Below are positions 27,919 to 37,240 of a stretch of DNA of 64,000 bases, piece by piece (the stretch's first letter is position 1; every line of letters begins with the position of its first letter). Both the position numbers and the translations under genes were made by a program. Origin of the DNA: Halochromatium glycolicum (lineage in GTDB: Bacteria > Pseudomonadota > Gammaproteobacteria > Chromatiales > Chromatiaceae); assembly GCF_016584085.1 (NCBI RefSeq), contig NZ_NRSJ01000021.1, positions 62,001 to 126,000 of the forward strand, in the 5' to 3' direction. The notes under the pieces were generated by a model. The model saw only the letters and a list, made by a program, of their open reading frames with translations, ran no database searches and had not been told where the DNA came from.

Positions 27919-28727
27919 CTTGCTCTGGCCTTGACCGGGTCGACGCGCTGCTCGGTCGCCCGCTCAAACAGCGTAAAGAAGTTCGCGCTCGTGATCTCGG
28001 CGACCTGCTCCACCGGAAGATCGTGCAGCGCTGCGATCTGCGCCGCGACATGGGGAACGAAGCGCGGCTCGTTCTTCTTACCCCGATGCGGGACCGGCGC
28101 CAGGTAGGGCGAATCGGTCTCGATCAATAGACGGTCCAACGGAACCCGCGCCGCAACATCGCGCAGGTCACCGGCGTTCTTAAAGGTCAAGATCCCGGAG
28201 AACGAGATATAGAACCCGAGGTCCAATGCCTGGCGAGCCATCTCCCAGTTCTCGGTGAAGCAGTGCATCACACCGCCGGCCGCTCCCGCATCTGAAGCGC
28301 GCATCAGCTCGATCGTATCAGCGCGTGCATCGCGGGTATGGATGATCAGCGGCTTGCCGACGGCGCGCGCTGCCGCGATATGGGTCTCGAAGCGCCGGCG
28401 CTGCCAGTCGAGATCGCCATCATTGTAGTGATAATCGAGTCCGGTCTCGCCGATCGCGACCACTGCTGGATCGGAGGCCATCTTGATCAGCTGCTCTACC
28501 TCCGGCTCTGCAGCCGACTGCTCGTTCGGATGGACACCGACGGACACCGAGATATCGCCGTAGTCGGCGACGAGCCGTCGCATCGGCCCATAGTGCTCGA
28601 GGTCGATGCAGACGCAGAGCATATGTTGCACCCCGTCACGGCGGGCCTCGGCGATCATCGCGTCGAAGTCGCCCGCATAGGGCGACAGATCGACCCGGTC
28701 GAGATGGCAATGGGAATCGACGAACAT
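27915..28727 (-). CDS. TatD-family metal-dependent DNase (YcfH-like)
   Basis: 270-aa TIM-barrel hydrolase of the TatD family (E. coli YcfH type), which has metal-dependent 3'-5' exonuclease activity and may trim damaged DNA or RNA ends. Metal ligands are visible: FVDSHCHLD at the start, GETGLDYHY (Glu), PLIIHTRDA (His), MHCFTEN (His) and LIETDSPYLAP (Asp). It is the last gene of the holB-pilZ-tatD end of the long minus-strand cluster; pilZ ends 10 nt upstream of its start, so co-transcription is likely. Confidence 0.95.
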   Translation of the reverse strand: MFVDSHCHLDRVDLSPYAGDFDAMIAEARRDGVQHMLCVCIDLEHYGPMRRLVADYGDISVSVGVHPNEQSAAEPEVEQLIKMASDPAVVAIGETGLDYHYNDGDLDWQRRRFETHIAAARAVGKPLIIHTRDARADTIELMRASDAGAAGGVMHCFTENWEMARQALDLGFYISFSGILTFKNAGDLRDVAARVPLDRLLIETDSPYLAPVPHRGKKNEPRFVPHVAAQIAALHDLPVEQVAEITSANFFTLFERATEQRVDPVKARAS

Positions 28728-28736
28728 TATGCGTCC

Positions 28737-29108
28737 TCACATCGTGTGGGTTGGGCGCTGCGCCTCGGCACCACCGGGTAGGTATTGCTCGAACTTGCGA
28801 CGCACATCGCTCTTGTCCTGCTCGTTGAACTGGACCCCAACGCCCGCGGCGCGGTTGCCCTCCGATCCGACCGGTGTTACCCAAACCACGGTCCCAGCGA
28901 TCGGGATGCGCTCGGGCTCGTCCAACAACTGGACGAGCAGGAACAGCTCGTCGCCGAGCCGATAGGTCCTCGTGGTCGGCACAAACAGGCCGCCGTTCTT
29001 GATGAATGGCATATAGGCCGCGTGCAGCGCCTTGCGATCCTTGATGACCAGGCTGAGGATACGGCGCCGACCGCCGGAACTGTCGGTTTGGCTCGAGGTT
29101 TGGTCCAT
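28737..29108 (-). CDS. pilZ: Type IV pilus assembly protein PilZ
   Basis: 123-aa single-domain PilZ protein of the kind found next to holB in pseudomonads and xanthomonads, needed for type IV pilus formation through FimX/PilB contacts. The domain includes NGGLFVPTTRTYRLGDELFL and IAGTVVWVTPVG..AAGVGVQF. The canonical c-di-GMP-binding RxxxR and (D/N)xSxxG motifs are not intact (NGGLFV in place of N-x-S-x-x-G), as in PilZ proper, so nucleotide binding is not expected. The gene lies 18 nt after holB. No other pilus genes are in the window. Confidence 0.9.
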   Translation of the reverse strand: MDQTSSQTDSSGGRRRILSLVIKDRKALHAAYMPFIKNGGLFVPTTRTYRLGDELFLLVQLLDEPERIPIAGTVVWVTPVGSEGNRAAGVGVQFNEQDKSDVRRKFEQYLPGGAEAQRPTHTM

Positions 29109-29126
29109 CGGCAGTGCTCGCTGAAC

Positions 29127-30167
29127 CTATGGCCGCCGCTGCATGACCAGTGCCCAGCGCACGAGGAGCGATTCGAGCAGGAGCTGCTTGTTGAGCGGCG
29201 CGTCGGACAGGCCATGCGCCCGATACAGATGCTGCAGCAGCCGATGGCCTTCCCGAGGATCGAGGCGTGGCGCAAGCGCTTCAAGTACCCCCTGAAGATC
29301 GAGATTGGTCAGGCGCGTGCCGCCCGTATCCGCGGAAAGCCGTAGCAAGTCACCGACCCAATCAATCATCAGCGCAGTCAGATCGGCGGTCTCGAACGAC
29401 TGCCATTCAGCGGCAAGCGCGATGGGGTCCCGCTGCCCCTTGCCGATCGCGGCCAACCCGTCCATGACGGTCTTGCGGGCCTCGAGCTTGCCACTGAGCG
29501 CCAGATCCAGCGCCCGTAATGGCGCCCCGTGCGCCACCCTCAGACAGAGCCTCCCGTCATGCTGTTGCTGCGGGGCCTGATCACGCAAGCGCGCAGTCAA
29601 CCAGGGCAGCGCATCCTGCTCGCGCGGCACCGAGAGCTCGATCGACTGGCAGCGGCTCCGAATGGTCTGCGGCAATCGTTGGGGGCGCTCCGAGACCAGT
29701 ATCCAAATGCTCGAGCCGACAGGCTCCTCGAGTGTCTTCAACAGGCTGTTTGCGGCGAATGCGTTCATCGCCTCGGCCGGGTGGAGCACCAAGACCTTCG
29801 AGGTCCCACGGGTCGGCGTCAGACCCTCACGGCTGCAGACCTCGCGGACCTGATCAACGCGGATCTCGCCGCTCGCGCTAGCCGAGTCCGGCCCGACCAG
29901 GACCCTGTCAGGATGATTCCCGGCGTCGAGCAAGCGACAGTCGGCACAATGACCGCAGGGTCGGTCATCGGGACAAGGCTCGCCGCAGAGGACCAGGCGG
30001 ATCAGCTCTTCGAGCAGACGGTGCTTACCAACCCCTGCCGGCCCGCTGATGAGCAGCGCCTGGCCGAGCCGGTCGCGACGATGCGTCTGTCTGAGCCGTC
30101 GCCAGGTCGGCTCCAGCCAGGGCGGCAAGGCATCATCGGCGCAACCGGAGCCTATGTGCTCACTCAT
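29127..30167 (-). CDS. holB: DNA polymerase III subunit delta'
   Basis: Clamp-loader subunit of 346 aa. Order: GPAGVGKHRLLEEL (modified Walker A, Lys then His), a zinc module with four Cys (CGEPCPDDRPCGHCADC), ILHPAEAMNAFAANSLLKTL-type sensor region (here VLHPAEAMN..) and the SRC-like RSRCQSIEL. The delta' subunit is usually a non-hydrolysing stator, consistent with the altered P-loop. The ATG overlaps the end of tmk by 8 nt (ATGAGTGA), so translation is coupled. A tandem repeat in tmk touches the start codon. Confidence 0.95.
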   Translation of the reverse strand: MSEHIGSGCADDALPPWLEPTWRRLRQTHRRDRLGQALLISGPAGVGKHRLLEELIRLVLCGEPCPDDRPCGHCADCRLLDAGNHPDRVLVGPDSASASGEIRVDQVREVCSREGLTPTRGTSKVLVLHPAEAMNAFAANSLLKTLEEPVGSSIWILVSERPQRLPQTIRSRCQSIELSVPREQDALPWLTARLRDQAPQQQHDGRLCLRVAHGAPLRALDLALSGKLEARKTVMDGLAAIGKGQRDPIALAAEWQSFETADLTALMIDWVGDLLRLSADTGGTRLTNLDLQGVLEALAPRLDPREGHRLLQHLYRAHGLSDAPLNKQLLLESLLVRWALVMQRRP

Positions 30168-30840
30168 CGCTCAACCGGGCATCGCTCAACCGGACATCGC
30201 TCAACCGGGCATCGAGCAGCCGCCGTGAGACACACCGGCGGACATCCGCCGCAATCTCGGCGGCCGGCCGATCGGCTGGAATCACCTCGATACGGTCGGA
30301 ATGCTGCTCAGCAAGGAGCTGGTATGCCGCCTGAACGCGCTCGAAGAACGCCAGATCCTCGCGCTCGAACCGATCCATCGCCGAGCGGGCATGGGCGCGT
30401 GCCAGTCCTTCGCGGACAGGAAGGTCAAACAACAGTGTCAGGTCCGGCTCGAGCCCGTGCTGCACAAAGCGCTCGAGCCAAGCGATACGCTGCCAATCCA
30501 GCTGCCGACCTCCGCCCTGATAGGCGTAGGTCGCATCGGTGAACCGGTCGCAGAGTACCCAGCGTCCGGCAGCCAGCGCCGGCTCGATCCAATGCGCGAT
30601 GTGATCGGCTCGGGCAGCGAAGACCAAGAGTAGCTCCGCATCCGGCGCGATTCCGGTATTCGCCGAATCAAGGAGTAGCGCCCGGACCTGCTCGGCTGTC
30701 GCAGTGCCGCCAGGCTCGCGGGTGACCAGCGGATCGACACCTCGATGCCGCAGCCAATCGAGCAATAGCTCGAGCTGCGTGGATTTGCCAGCACCTTCAA
30801 CACCTTCGAACGTGACGAAACGGCCGCGCTCGGTTGCCAT
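30160..30840 (-). CDS. tmk: Thymidylate kinase with repetitive C-terminus
   Basis: Converts dTMP to dTDP with ATP. P-loop FEGVEGAGKSTQ is at residues 10-21, the substrate DR motif is CDRFTDATYAYQGGGR, and LID region residues lie around 150. The ATG at 30840 is chosen: it overlaps the mltG stop as TGATG, and upstream codons to 30867 lie inside mltG. Length is 226 aa, slightly above the usual 210, because the C-terminus ends in RLSDA-RLSDV-RLSDA-RLSDE-like repeats encoded by 15-bp tandem DNA repeats. Its last 8 nt overlap holB. Confidence 0.96.
   Translation of the reverse strand: MATERGRFVTFEGVEGAGKSTQLELLLDWLRHRGVDPLVTREPGGTATAEQVRALLLDSANTGIAPDAELLLVFAARADHIAHWIEPALAAGRWVLCDRFTDATYAYQGGGRQLDWQRIAWLERFVQHGLEPDLTLLFDLPVREGLARAHARSAMDRFEREDLAFFERVQAAYQLLAEQHSDRIEVIPADRPAAEIAADVRRCVSRRLLDARLSDVRLSDARLSDE
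30168..30212. repeat. 15-bp tandem repeat at the tmk/holB junction
   Basis: Three copies of CGCTCAACCGGGCAT (middle copy has A for G), each encoding Arg-Leu-Ser-Asp-x on the minus strand in tmk. The array ends one base before the holB start codon. Confidence 0.9.
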
Positions 30841-31871
30841 CAGGGCGACTCCCGCAGCGCGCGACAAGGCTGGTTGAGCTGATAGTGCCGCACGGCGCAG
30901 TTGTGCTCCTCGAGCGTCGCAGAGAAATAATGGCTGCCATCACCCTTCGCCACGAAGTAGAGGGTGTCACCATCGGCTGGATGCAGGGCCGCATGGATCG
31001 CCTCGCGTCCGGGCAGGGCGATCGGCGTCGGCGGCAGACCGTCGATTACATAGGTATTGTACGGGGTCTCCTCGCGCAGATCGGCACGGCGGATATTGCC
31101 GTCGTAAGCATCCCCCATCCCATAGATGACCGTCGGGTCGGTTTGCAGGCGCATGCCGCGCTGCAAACGCCGAACGAACACGCCAGCGATAGCCGGACGT
31201 TCCTCGGCGACCCCCGTTTCCTTCTCGATGATCGACGCCAGGATCAGCGCTTCATAGGGGGTCTCGATCGGCAAACCCTCTGCACGCTGTTCCCACTCCT
31301 CGGCAAGGACCGATCGCATCTGTTGATGCGCGCGCCGCAGCAGCTCGACATCGGAGCTGCCGCGCATGACCAGATAGGTATCCGGAAACAACCATCCCTC
31401 CGGATGGGCGGCGTCGATGCCGACACGCTCCATGATCTCGGCCGTCGGCAACCCGACCAGTTCGTGCTGCAGCGCCGGATGATCGGCCAGTCCAGCGACG
31501 GCCTCATCGAAGGTGCGCCCCTCGATCAGTGTGACCGGATACTGGATCGAACGACCGCTCGCGAAGCGTTCTAGGAGATCCACCGGGCGCGCATCCGCGG
31601 AGACATCGTACTCGCCGACCTTGAGCTGATCCTGCAGGCCCTTCTGATAGGCGAGCGCCGCGAAAAAGTAGGGATCATCGATCACGCCTTCAGCGGTCAG
31701 CCGCTCGGCGAGCGCAAAGAGCGTCGTGCCCGGGGCGATCTCGATCAGGCCTTGGTCATCGTCGAGCGCGACCGGGGTCCTCAGGAACTGCTGATACTCC
31801 ACCCAAAGGATACCGAGCACCGCGACCCCGACCAGTATCAGCGACAGCAGTCCGCCAGCAAGGACCCTCAC
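30840..31871 (-). CDS. mltG: Endolytic peptidoglycan transglycosylase MltG
   Basis: Inner-membrane lytic transglycosylase that cuts nascent glycan strands and sets their length. One N-terminal membrane helix (VLAGGLLSLILVGVAVLGIL) is followed by a LysM-like segment and the YceG catalytic domain: EGWLFPDTYLV, ALILASIIEKETG (catalytic Glu) and RLQTDPTVIYG. The start is GTG 31871, which overlaps the pabC stop in a GTGA; this gives 343 aa, close to E. coli MltG (340). An in-frame ATG at 31925 lies inside pabC and is rejected. It overlaps tmk by one base (TGATG). Confidence 0.95.
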   Translation of the reverse strand: MRVLAGGLLSLILVGVAVLGILWVEYQQFLRTPVALDDDQGLIEIAPGTTLFALAERLTAEGVIDDPYFFAALAYQKGLQDQLKVGEYDVSADARPVDLLERFASGRSIQYPVTLIEGRTFDEAVAGLADHPALQHELVGLPTAEIMERVGIDAAHPEGWLFPDTYLVMRGSSDVELLRRAHQQMRSVLAEEWEQRAEGLPIETPYEALILASIIEKETGVAEERPAIAGVFVRRLQRGMRLQTDPTVIYGMGDAYDGNIRRADLREETPYNTYVIDGLPPTPIALPGREAIHAALHPADGDTLYFVAKGDGSHYFSATLEEHNCAVRHYQLNQPCRALRESP

Positions 31872-32830
31872 TGATCCGCACCCGGTCGCAGCAGCTGGGC
31901 CTGGACCCGCTCGAGCAATGGCCACGGCAGCCTCGACGGGTCCAGCTCATGATCCTCAACGAACCGAATCGGCCAGATCCCCATCAGCGCGTTGGTCAGC
32001 ACGGCCGCAGGCGCCCGAATGAGGTCCCCAAGCGTCAGCCGACGTTCATGAACCGCCAGCCCAGCGCGGCTGGCCTCAGCCAACAAGCGCGCACGGGCCG
32101 TCCCGGCGACCCCGTTACGATCGATCCGTGGCGTATGCAAGCCATTGTGATCGATCATGAAGAGATTCGTCATCGTGCCGCACACCAGGGCGCCTTCGGT
32201 GTCCAGCATCAGGCCCTCGTCGATCGCCGGATCGGACCACTCAGAGCGCGCCATGACCTGCTCGAGCCGATTCAGGTGCTTGATGCCGGCAAGCTGAGGG
32301 TTGATACCGAGTCGGCCATGGCAGATCCGAACGCGTGCGCCGCGCGCGAAGATCCGATCATCGGCTGCAGACGCCGACTCGGTCAGTATCAGGATCCGCG
32401 TCGGCTGTGGATTCGGCGGCAGACGGTATCCGCGTTGCGAGGGGCCGCGTGTGAGGATGATCTTCAGCGTCCCTCGTGCGACGCCATTGCAAAGGGCCGC
32501 GGCCTCACGCTGCAGCCGAGCCGGCGATGGCAGCGGGAGACCTAACCGGACCGCACCGAGCGCCAGCCGATCGAGGTGGGCGAGCCAGCAGCAGGGCCGC
32601 TCAGCCCGGACCGCCAATGTCTCGAACAGACCGTCACCGTACGCGAGCCCCCGGTCCGAGACCGGGACCTCCGAGATCGCCTCCCCGTTGACGAGGCAGC
32701 GGACCGCGCTTCCGAGCTCCGCTTCCGAGCCCGGACTCGCAGCGAGCGCCTCGGGCTGCGGCCTCTCGGGTTGGGCCGGCGCCGTCTGGTTAGACGCGTT
32801 TGAAGACCAGGGTGCCGTTGGTTCCTCCAA
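31868..32830 (-). CDS. pabC: Aminodeoxychorismate lyase
   Basis: PLP enzyme that releases pyruvate from aminodeoxychorismate to give 4-aminobenzoate for folate. Fold-type IV motifs: [25 protein letters not shown] with the PLP lysine in [26 protein letters not shown] and [11 protein letters not shown]. The conserved domain begins at [19 protein letters not shown], but between the fabF stop and this point there is no ATG, GTG or TTG. The coordinates use the TTG at 32830 inside fabF, which adds 42 Ala/Pro/Glu-rich residues; the real start is unresolved. It follows fabF as in E. coli. Confidence 0.9.
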   Translation of the reverse strand: MEEPTAPWSSNASNQTAPAQPERPQPEALAASPGSEAELGSAVRCLVNGEAISEVPVSDRGLAYGDGLFETLAVRAERPCCWLAHLDRLALGAVRLGLPLPSPARLQREAAALCNGVARGTLKIILTRGPSQRGYRLPPNPQPTRILILTESASAADDRIFARGARVRICHGRLGINPQLAGIKHLNRLEQVMARSEWSDPAIDEGLMLDTEGALVCGTMTNLFMIDHNGLHTPRIDRNGVAGTARARLLAEASRAGLAVHERRLTLGDLIRAPAAVLTNALMGIWPIRFVEDHELDPSRLPWPLLERVQAQLLRPGADQ

Positions 32831-34028
32831 AGCCGAACGAGTTGCTCAAGGCCACATCGATCTTCATCTCGCGCGCCGTATTCGGCACGTAATCGAGATC
32901 GCAATCGGGGTCCGGCGTCTGATAATTGATCGTCGGAGGCGCCACCTGATCACGGATCGCGAGCACGGTGAAGATCGCTTCAGCCCCGCCCGCGGCACCA
33001 AGCATATGACCCGTCATCGACTTGGTCGAGCTGACAGCGAGCCGATAGGCACCGTCACCGAAGGTCCGCTTAATCCCCTTGGTCTCGGCGATATCGCCCG
33101 CCGGCGTCGAGGTACCATGGGCATTGATGTAGTCGACGGCGCCCTTGTCGAGCCCCGCGTCCGCCAACGCCAGCAGCATGCATTCGCTCGCGCCATCCCC
33201 GGTCAGCGAGGGCGCCGTCATGTGGTAGGCATCCGAATTCATGCCCACGCCCACGACCTCGGCATAGATCGTGGCGTTACGGGCCTTGGCATGCTCATAC
33301 TCCTCGAGCACCATCACGCCGGCGCCATCGCTGAGCACGAAGCCATCGCGATCCTTGTCGAAGGGCCGGCTCGCCCCCTGCGGGTCATCGTTGCGAGTGG
33401 AGAGTGCGCGGGCCGCAGCAAAACCGCCCAGGCCAACCGGGGAGGTCCCCATTTCAGCACCACCGGCGACCATCGCATCGACCACGCCATGACGGATCAT
33501 ATACGCGGCATCGCCGATATTGTGGGTACCGGTCGCACAGGCGGAGACGATCGAGTAGTTTGGCCCCTTGAGGCCATACTTGATCGAGAGATCACCTGCA
33601 ACCATATTCACGATGTTGGCCGGCACGAAGAAGGGCGAGATCTTGCGCGGCCCGCCCTCGAGATAGGCACCATAGTTGTTCTCGATTCCAGTGATGCCGC
33701 CGATCCCGGAGCCGATCACAACGCCGATGCGACGGCAGTTCTCCTCGGTCACCTCGAGGCCGGAATCCTCGATGGCCTGGATACCCGCAGCGATCCCATA
33801 ATGGATGAAGGCATCCATTTTACGGGACTCCTTCTTGGAGATGTATTGCGTCACGTCGAACCCATAGATCGGTCCGCCGAAACGGCTGCTGAAGGAGCTC
33901 ACGTCAAAATGGGTGATTGGTTGTATCCCGCTGCGCCCCGCAAGGATGTTGTCCCAAGCGGACGGAATGTCGAGACCCACCGGCGCAACGATACCGAGTC
34001 CGGTGACGACTACCCTTCTGCCTGACAT
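32790..34028 (-). CDS. fabF: 3-oxoacyl-ACP synthase II (KAS II)
   Basis: Elongating condensing enzyme of type II fatty acid synthesis. Thiolase-fold motifs: [14 protein letters not shown] at the N-terminus, nucleophile Cys in [14 protein letters not shown], His in [12 protein letters not shown] and [15 protein letters not shown], and the C-terminal [13 protein letters not shown]. 412 aa, as in E. coli (413). The ATG at 34028 has GAGGGG about 8 nt upstream; a longer frame to 34115 is rejected. acpP lies 156 nt upstream. The 3' end runs 41 nt into the assigned pabC frame. Confidence 0.97.
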   Translation of the reverse strand: MSGRRVVVTGLGIVAPVGLDIPSAWDNILAGRSGIQPITHFDVSSFSSRFGGPIYGFDVTQYISKKESRKMDAFIHYGIAAGIQAIEDSGLEVTEENCRRIGVVIGSGIGGITGIENNYGAYLEGGPRKISPFFVPANIVNMVAGDLSIKYGLKGPNYSIVSACATGTHNIGDAAYMIRHGVVDAMVAGGAEMGTSPVGLGGFAAARALSTRNDDPQGASRPFDKDRDGFVLSDGAGVMVLEEYEHAKARNATIYAEVVGVGMNSDAYHMTAPSLTGDGASECMLLALADAGLDKGAVDYINAHGTSTPAGDIAETKGIKRTFGDGAYRLAVSSTKSMTGHMLGAAGGAEAIFTVLAIRDQVAPPTINYQTPDPDCDLDYVPNTAREMKIDVALSNSFGFGGTNGTLVFKRV

Positions 34029-34184
34029 GAAATACCCCTCAAATCGAGTGAGCCACGAGCAACCTGTGGCCGCTGCAGCACCGGAACCGAGCTTGCAAAC
34101 TGTCCCGAAACACACGCCCTCGGCGAAACCGCGCCAACAGGGCCGAGCCTGTCGGGCTCGCGCCGCCTCTGCGCGATAGGCACC

Positions 34185-34421
34185 TTAACCGAGATGCTCG
34201 TTGACGTAGTCAACCGCCTCTTTGACCTTGGTGATCTTCTCGGCGTCTTCATCCGGGATCTCGGTCTCGAACTCCTCCTCCAAGGCCATAACGAGCTCGA
34301 CCGTATCCAACGAATCGGCACCCAGATCATCGACGAATGAGGCGTCCATGGTGACCTCCTCTTCCTTAACGCCGAGCTGCTCGACGACGATCTTACGCAC
34401 CCGCTCTTCAACGCTACTCAT
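34185..34421 (-). CDS. acpP: Acyl carrier protein
   Basis: 78-aa acidic carrier of growing acyl chains. The phosphopantetheine site is Ser in [19 protein letters not shown] (motif DSL). Helix I begins [18 protein letters not shown]. The ATG at 34421 has AGGG upstream; ten extra in-frame residues to 34451 are rejected. Long gaps on both sides (about 150 nt) set it apart from fabG and fabF, consistent with its own promoter and high expression. Confidence 0.98.
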   Translation of the reverse strand: MSSVEERVRKIVVEQLGVKEEEVTMDASFVDDLGADSLDTVELVMALEEEFETEIPDEDAEKITKVKEAVDYVNEHLG

Positions 34422-34478
34422 GATTGGTTTACCCTCAGGATGTAGAGACACGTCACCCCCGCGATCAGAGGCCGCGCC

Positions 34479-34507
34479 ATTTTAGAGACAAACATCAGCA
34501 GGCGAAA
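34479..34507 (-). promoter_or_regulatory. Candidate acpP promoter
   Basis: Minus strand TTTCGC (34507-34502), 17-nt spacer, TAAAAT (34484-34479), about 58 nt before the acpP ATG. The -10 is good and the -35 poor. Proposed because acpP usually needs extra transcription beyond the upstream fab genes. Confidence 0.33.
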
Positions 34508-34571
34508 GCTCATTCAGCTGCGAGCTAACACCCTAAACGATTCATCATTCTTGTTATCAACCGGAACTCGA

Positions 34572-35327
34572 TCAGACCATCAGCATGCCGCCGTTGACAT
34601 GAATGGTTTGACCGGTGACATAGGCCGCGCCTGGAGATGCCAGAAACGCGACCGCAGCGGCGATCTCGCCGGGCGCCCCAAGACGTCCGAGCGGGATGCT
34701 CGAAAGGAGTGCCTCGCGCTGACCCTCGGGCAGGTCCCGCGTCATGTCGGTGTCGATGAAGCCGGGCGCTACCGCGTTGACAGTGATACCACGCGGACCG
34801 ACCTCACGCGCGAGTGATTTGGTGAAGCCGACCATGCCGGCCTTTGCAGCAGCATAGTTGCACTGACCGGCATTGCCGCTGGCGCCGACCACCGAGCTGA
34901 GATTGATAATGCGTCCGCGGCGCGCCTTGGTCATCGGGCGCAAGCAGGCCTTGCAGAGCCGAAAGACGGACGACAGATTGGTATCCAGGATCTCGTCCCA
35001 CTCGTCCTCTTTCATCCGCATCAACAGGTTATCGCGCGTGATCCCAGCATTATTGACCAAGATGCTCGGCATCGCACCGAGCTGGCTCTCGATCGCAGCC
35101 AGCGTTGAATCGATCGAGCCCTGATCCCTCACATCAAGACGGAGACCGATTCCAGCCATATCGGCTGCAGCGAACCGGTCTGCGATCCGAGATGCACCGC
35201 TATCGGTCGTTGCGGTACCGGCAACCTTCGCACCAAGCCGGCCGAGCTCGGCCGCGATCGCCTCGCCAATCCCTCGGCTTGCGCCGGTTACCAGCGCGAT
35301 CTCTCCAGCAAGAATCAATTCATCCAT
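34572..35327 (-). CDS. fabG: 3-oxoacyl-ACP reductase
   Basis: NADPH-dependent SDR that reduces 3-oxoacyl-ACP in each elongation round. Cofactor TGASRGIGEAI is near residue 14; NNAGITRDNLLMRMKEDEWD is the classic FabG stretch. Catalytic residues are in IINLSSVVGASGNAGQCNYAAAKAG (Ser, Tyr, Lys), and the end is VTGQTIHVNGGMLMV. 251 aa from the ATG at 35327, which overlaps the fabD stop by 8 nt (ATGGATGA); 14 upstream residues are rejected. Confidence 0.97.
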   Translation of the reverse strand: MDELILAGEIALVTGASRGIGEAIAAELGRLGAKVAGTATTDSGASRIADRFAAADMAGIGLRLDVRDQGSIDSTLAAIESQLGAMPSILVNNAGITRDNLLMRMKEDEWDEILDTNLSSVFRLCKACLRPMTKARRGRIINLSSVVGASGNAGQCNYAAAKAGMVGFTKSLAREVGPRGITVNAVAPGFIDTDMTRDLPEGQREALLSSIPLGRLGAPGEIAAAVAFLASPGAAYVTGQTIHVNGGMLMV

Positions 35328-36264
35328 TTGCGCTCGCCTCCACCGCCTTAGACAATCCTTCCGGGTCAAACAACGGCAGCGTCATCAACCGTTTATCGAT
35401 CCGCTTTACCAATCCGGTCAAGACCTTGCCAGGACCCGCCTCGATTGCGAGCTGAACCCCGCGGTCGGCGATAGCCCTCACGGTCTCCACCCAGCGCACT
35501 GGGCTATACAGCTGCCGCATCAGCAGGTCTCGAATCTGTTCGGGAGACTCTGCAGCCTCGACGCTGACATTGTGCAGCACTGGGATCGATGGCGCATGCA
35601 GTTCGGTCTGCTCGAGTCGGGCTGCGAGCTGCGCTGCCGCATCCCGCATCAAGGCACAGTGGGACGGGACGCTCACCGGAAGCAGCACGGCACGCTTCGC
35701 GCCGGACGCCTTCGCCGCCTCGACCGCTCGCAGCACCGCGTCGCGTTCGCCCGCTATCACCACCTGGCCAGGTGCGTTGAAATTGACTGGCTCCAGAACC
35801 TGCCCTGACGCCTGCTCTCGACAAACCAGCGCGACCGCCTCGTCATCGAGGCCAAGCACCGCAGCCATCGCACCGACGTCCGCTGGCACCGCCACCTGCA
35901 TCAAGCGCGCGCGCTCGGCAACGAGCCCGACGGCGTCAGCGAAGGTCAAGGCGCCAGCGCAGGCGAGTGCACTGTACTCGCCGAGACTATGCCCCGCCAT
36001 GACCGAGGGCATTGCACCACCCTGCTCCCGCCAGCACCGCCAGACCGCAACGCCGGCCGCAAGCATTGCCGGCTGAGTGTGCTCAGTCTGATTCAATGCC
36101 TCCTCCGGCCCGGACTGGACGAGCGCCCAGAGATCGTAGCCGAGGACGTCCGAGGCCTCATCGAAGGTGGCGCGCACCTGCGGATGCGCCTGCGCCAGTT
36201 CGGACAGCATGCCGACCGACTGCGAGCCTTGACCGGGAAACAAGAAGGCGGGATGCGTGCTCAT
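35320..36264 (-). CDS. fabD: Malonyl-CoA-ACP transacylase
   Basis: Transfers malonyl from CoA to ACP. 314 aa. FLFPGQGSQSVGM at the N-terminus, nucleophile Ser in MAGHSLGEYSALACAGAL, Arg of AERARLMQ, His in VSVPSHCALM, and the end AIEAGPGKVLTGLVKRIDK. It lies 16 nt after fabH and overlaps fabG by 8 nt. One unit of the plsX-fabH-fabD-fabG series. Confidence 0.97.
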   Translation of the reverse strand: MSTHPAFLFPGQGSQSVGMLSELAQAHPQVRATFDEASDVLGYDLWALVQSGPEEALNQTEHTQPAMLAAGVAVWRCWREQGGAMPSVMAGHSLGEYSALACAGALTFADAVGLVAERARLMQVAVPADVGAMAAVLGLDDEAVALVCREQASGQVLEPVNFNAPGQVVIAGERDAVLRAVEAAKASGAKRAVLLPVSVPSHCALMRDAAAQLAARLEQTELHAPSIPVLHNVSVEAAESPEQIRDLLMRQLYSPVRWVETVRAIADRGVQLAIEAGPGKVLTGLVKRIDKRLMTLPLFDPEGLSKAVEASANG

Positions 36265-36280
36265 GCAAAGCTCCAGAGTC

Positions 36281-37240
36281 TCAATAACGCAGCAAGGCGG
36301 AGCCCCAGGTAAACCCGCCGCCGAAGGCCTCCATCATCACGGTCTGGCCGCGCTGGATACGGCCATCCCTGACAGCCTGATCAAAGGCGAGCGGAATCGA
36401 CGCCGCTGAGGTATTGCCATGCGCATCGACGGTGACCACGACCTGCTCCATCGCCAGATCCAGTTTCCGTGCGGTCGCCTGAATGATCCGAAGGTTGGCC
36501 TGATGCGGCACCAGCCAGTCGATGTCGGCGCGGGTCATGCTATTGGCGGCGAGCGTGTCATCGACAATGGCGCCGAGCGTCGTCACCGCGACACGAAAGA
36601 CCTCGTTGCCCTTCATCTGCATGTAAGGCGACCCGTTTCCGCCGTTCCCGATACCAGCAGGAACCTGCAGCAATTCCCGGTAGGCACCATCCGCATGCAG
36701 GTGCGTCGAGATGATTCCCGGCTCGTCCGCCGCGCCGAGCACGACCGCTCCGGCGCCGTCACCGAACAAGACGCAGGTGCCGCGGTCGGTCCAATCGAGG
36801 ATGCGCGAGAGGGTCTCCGCACCGACGACGAGTGCCCGCTCGGCGCTCCCGGTTCGGATGAACTTCTCGGCCACGGCCAGCGCATAGATGAAACCGGTGC
36901 AGACAGCCTGGACATCGAATGCGGCGCCACCGTGATTATCAAGCCGCTCTTGAAGCAGGCAGGCGCTGCTCGGAAAGGTCTGATCAGGGGTCGTGGTCGC
37001 GACGATGATGAGATCGAGCTCTGCCGGCGCAACACCGGCCGCATCCAACGCCGCACGCGCTGCACGCTCGGCCAGGTCGACACAGGTTTCATCATCGGCC
37101 GCAATGTGGCGCTGACGGATTCCAGTGCGTTCGCGAATCCAGGTATCGGAGGTATCGACCAGCCGCTCGAGCTCTTGATTGGTCAGCACCTTCGCGGGCA
37201 GCGCACCGCCCGTACCCAACACCTGGGCGAACCGGTTCAC
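36281..37240 (-). CDS. fabH: 3-oxoacyl-ACP synthase III (KAS III)
   Basis: Starts fatty acid synthesis by joining acetyl-CoA to malonyl-ACP. 319 aa. Active-site Cys in [20 protein letters not shown], His in [16 protein letters not shown] and Asn in [18 protein letters not shown], plus [13 protein letters not shown] at the C-terminus, all in KAS III order. The ATG overlaps the plsX stop by 4 nt (ATGA), so the two are coupled. Confidence 0.97.
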   Translation of the reverse strand: MNRFAQVLGTGGALPAKVLTNQELERLVDTSDTWIRERTGIRQRHIAADDETCVDLAERAARAALDAAGVAPAELDLIIVATTTPDQTFPSSACLLQERLDNHGGAAFDVQAVCTGFIYALAVAEKFIRTGSAERALVVGAETLSRILDWTDRGTCVLFGDGAGAVVLGAADEPGIISTHLHADGAYRELLQVPAGIGNGGNGSPYMQMKGNEVFRVAVTTLGAIVDDTLAANSMTRADIDWLVPHQANLRIIQATARKLDLAMEQVVVTVDAHGNTSAASIPLAFDQAVRDGRIQRGQTVMMEAFGGGFTWGSALLRY

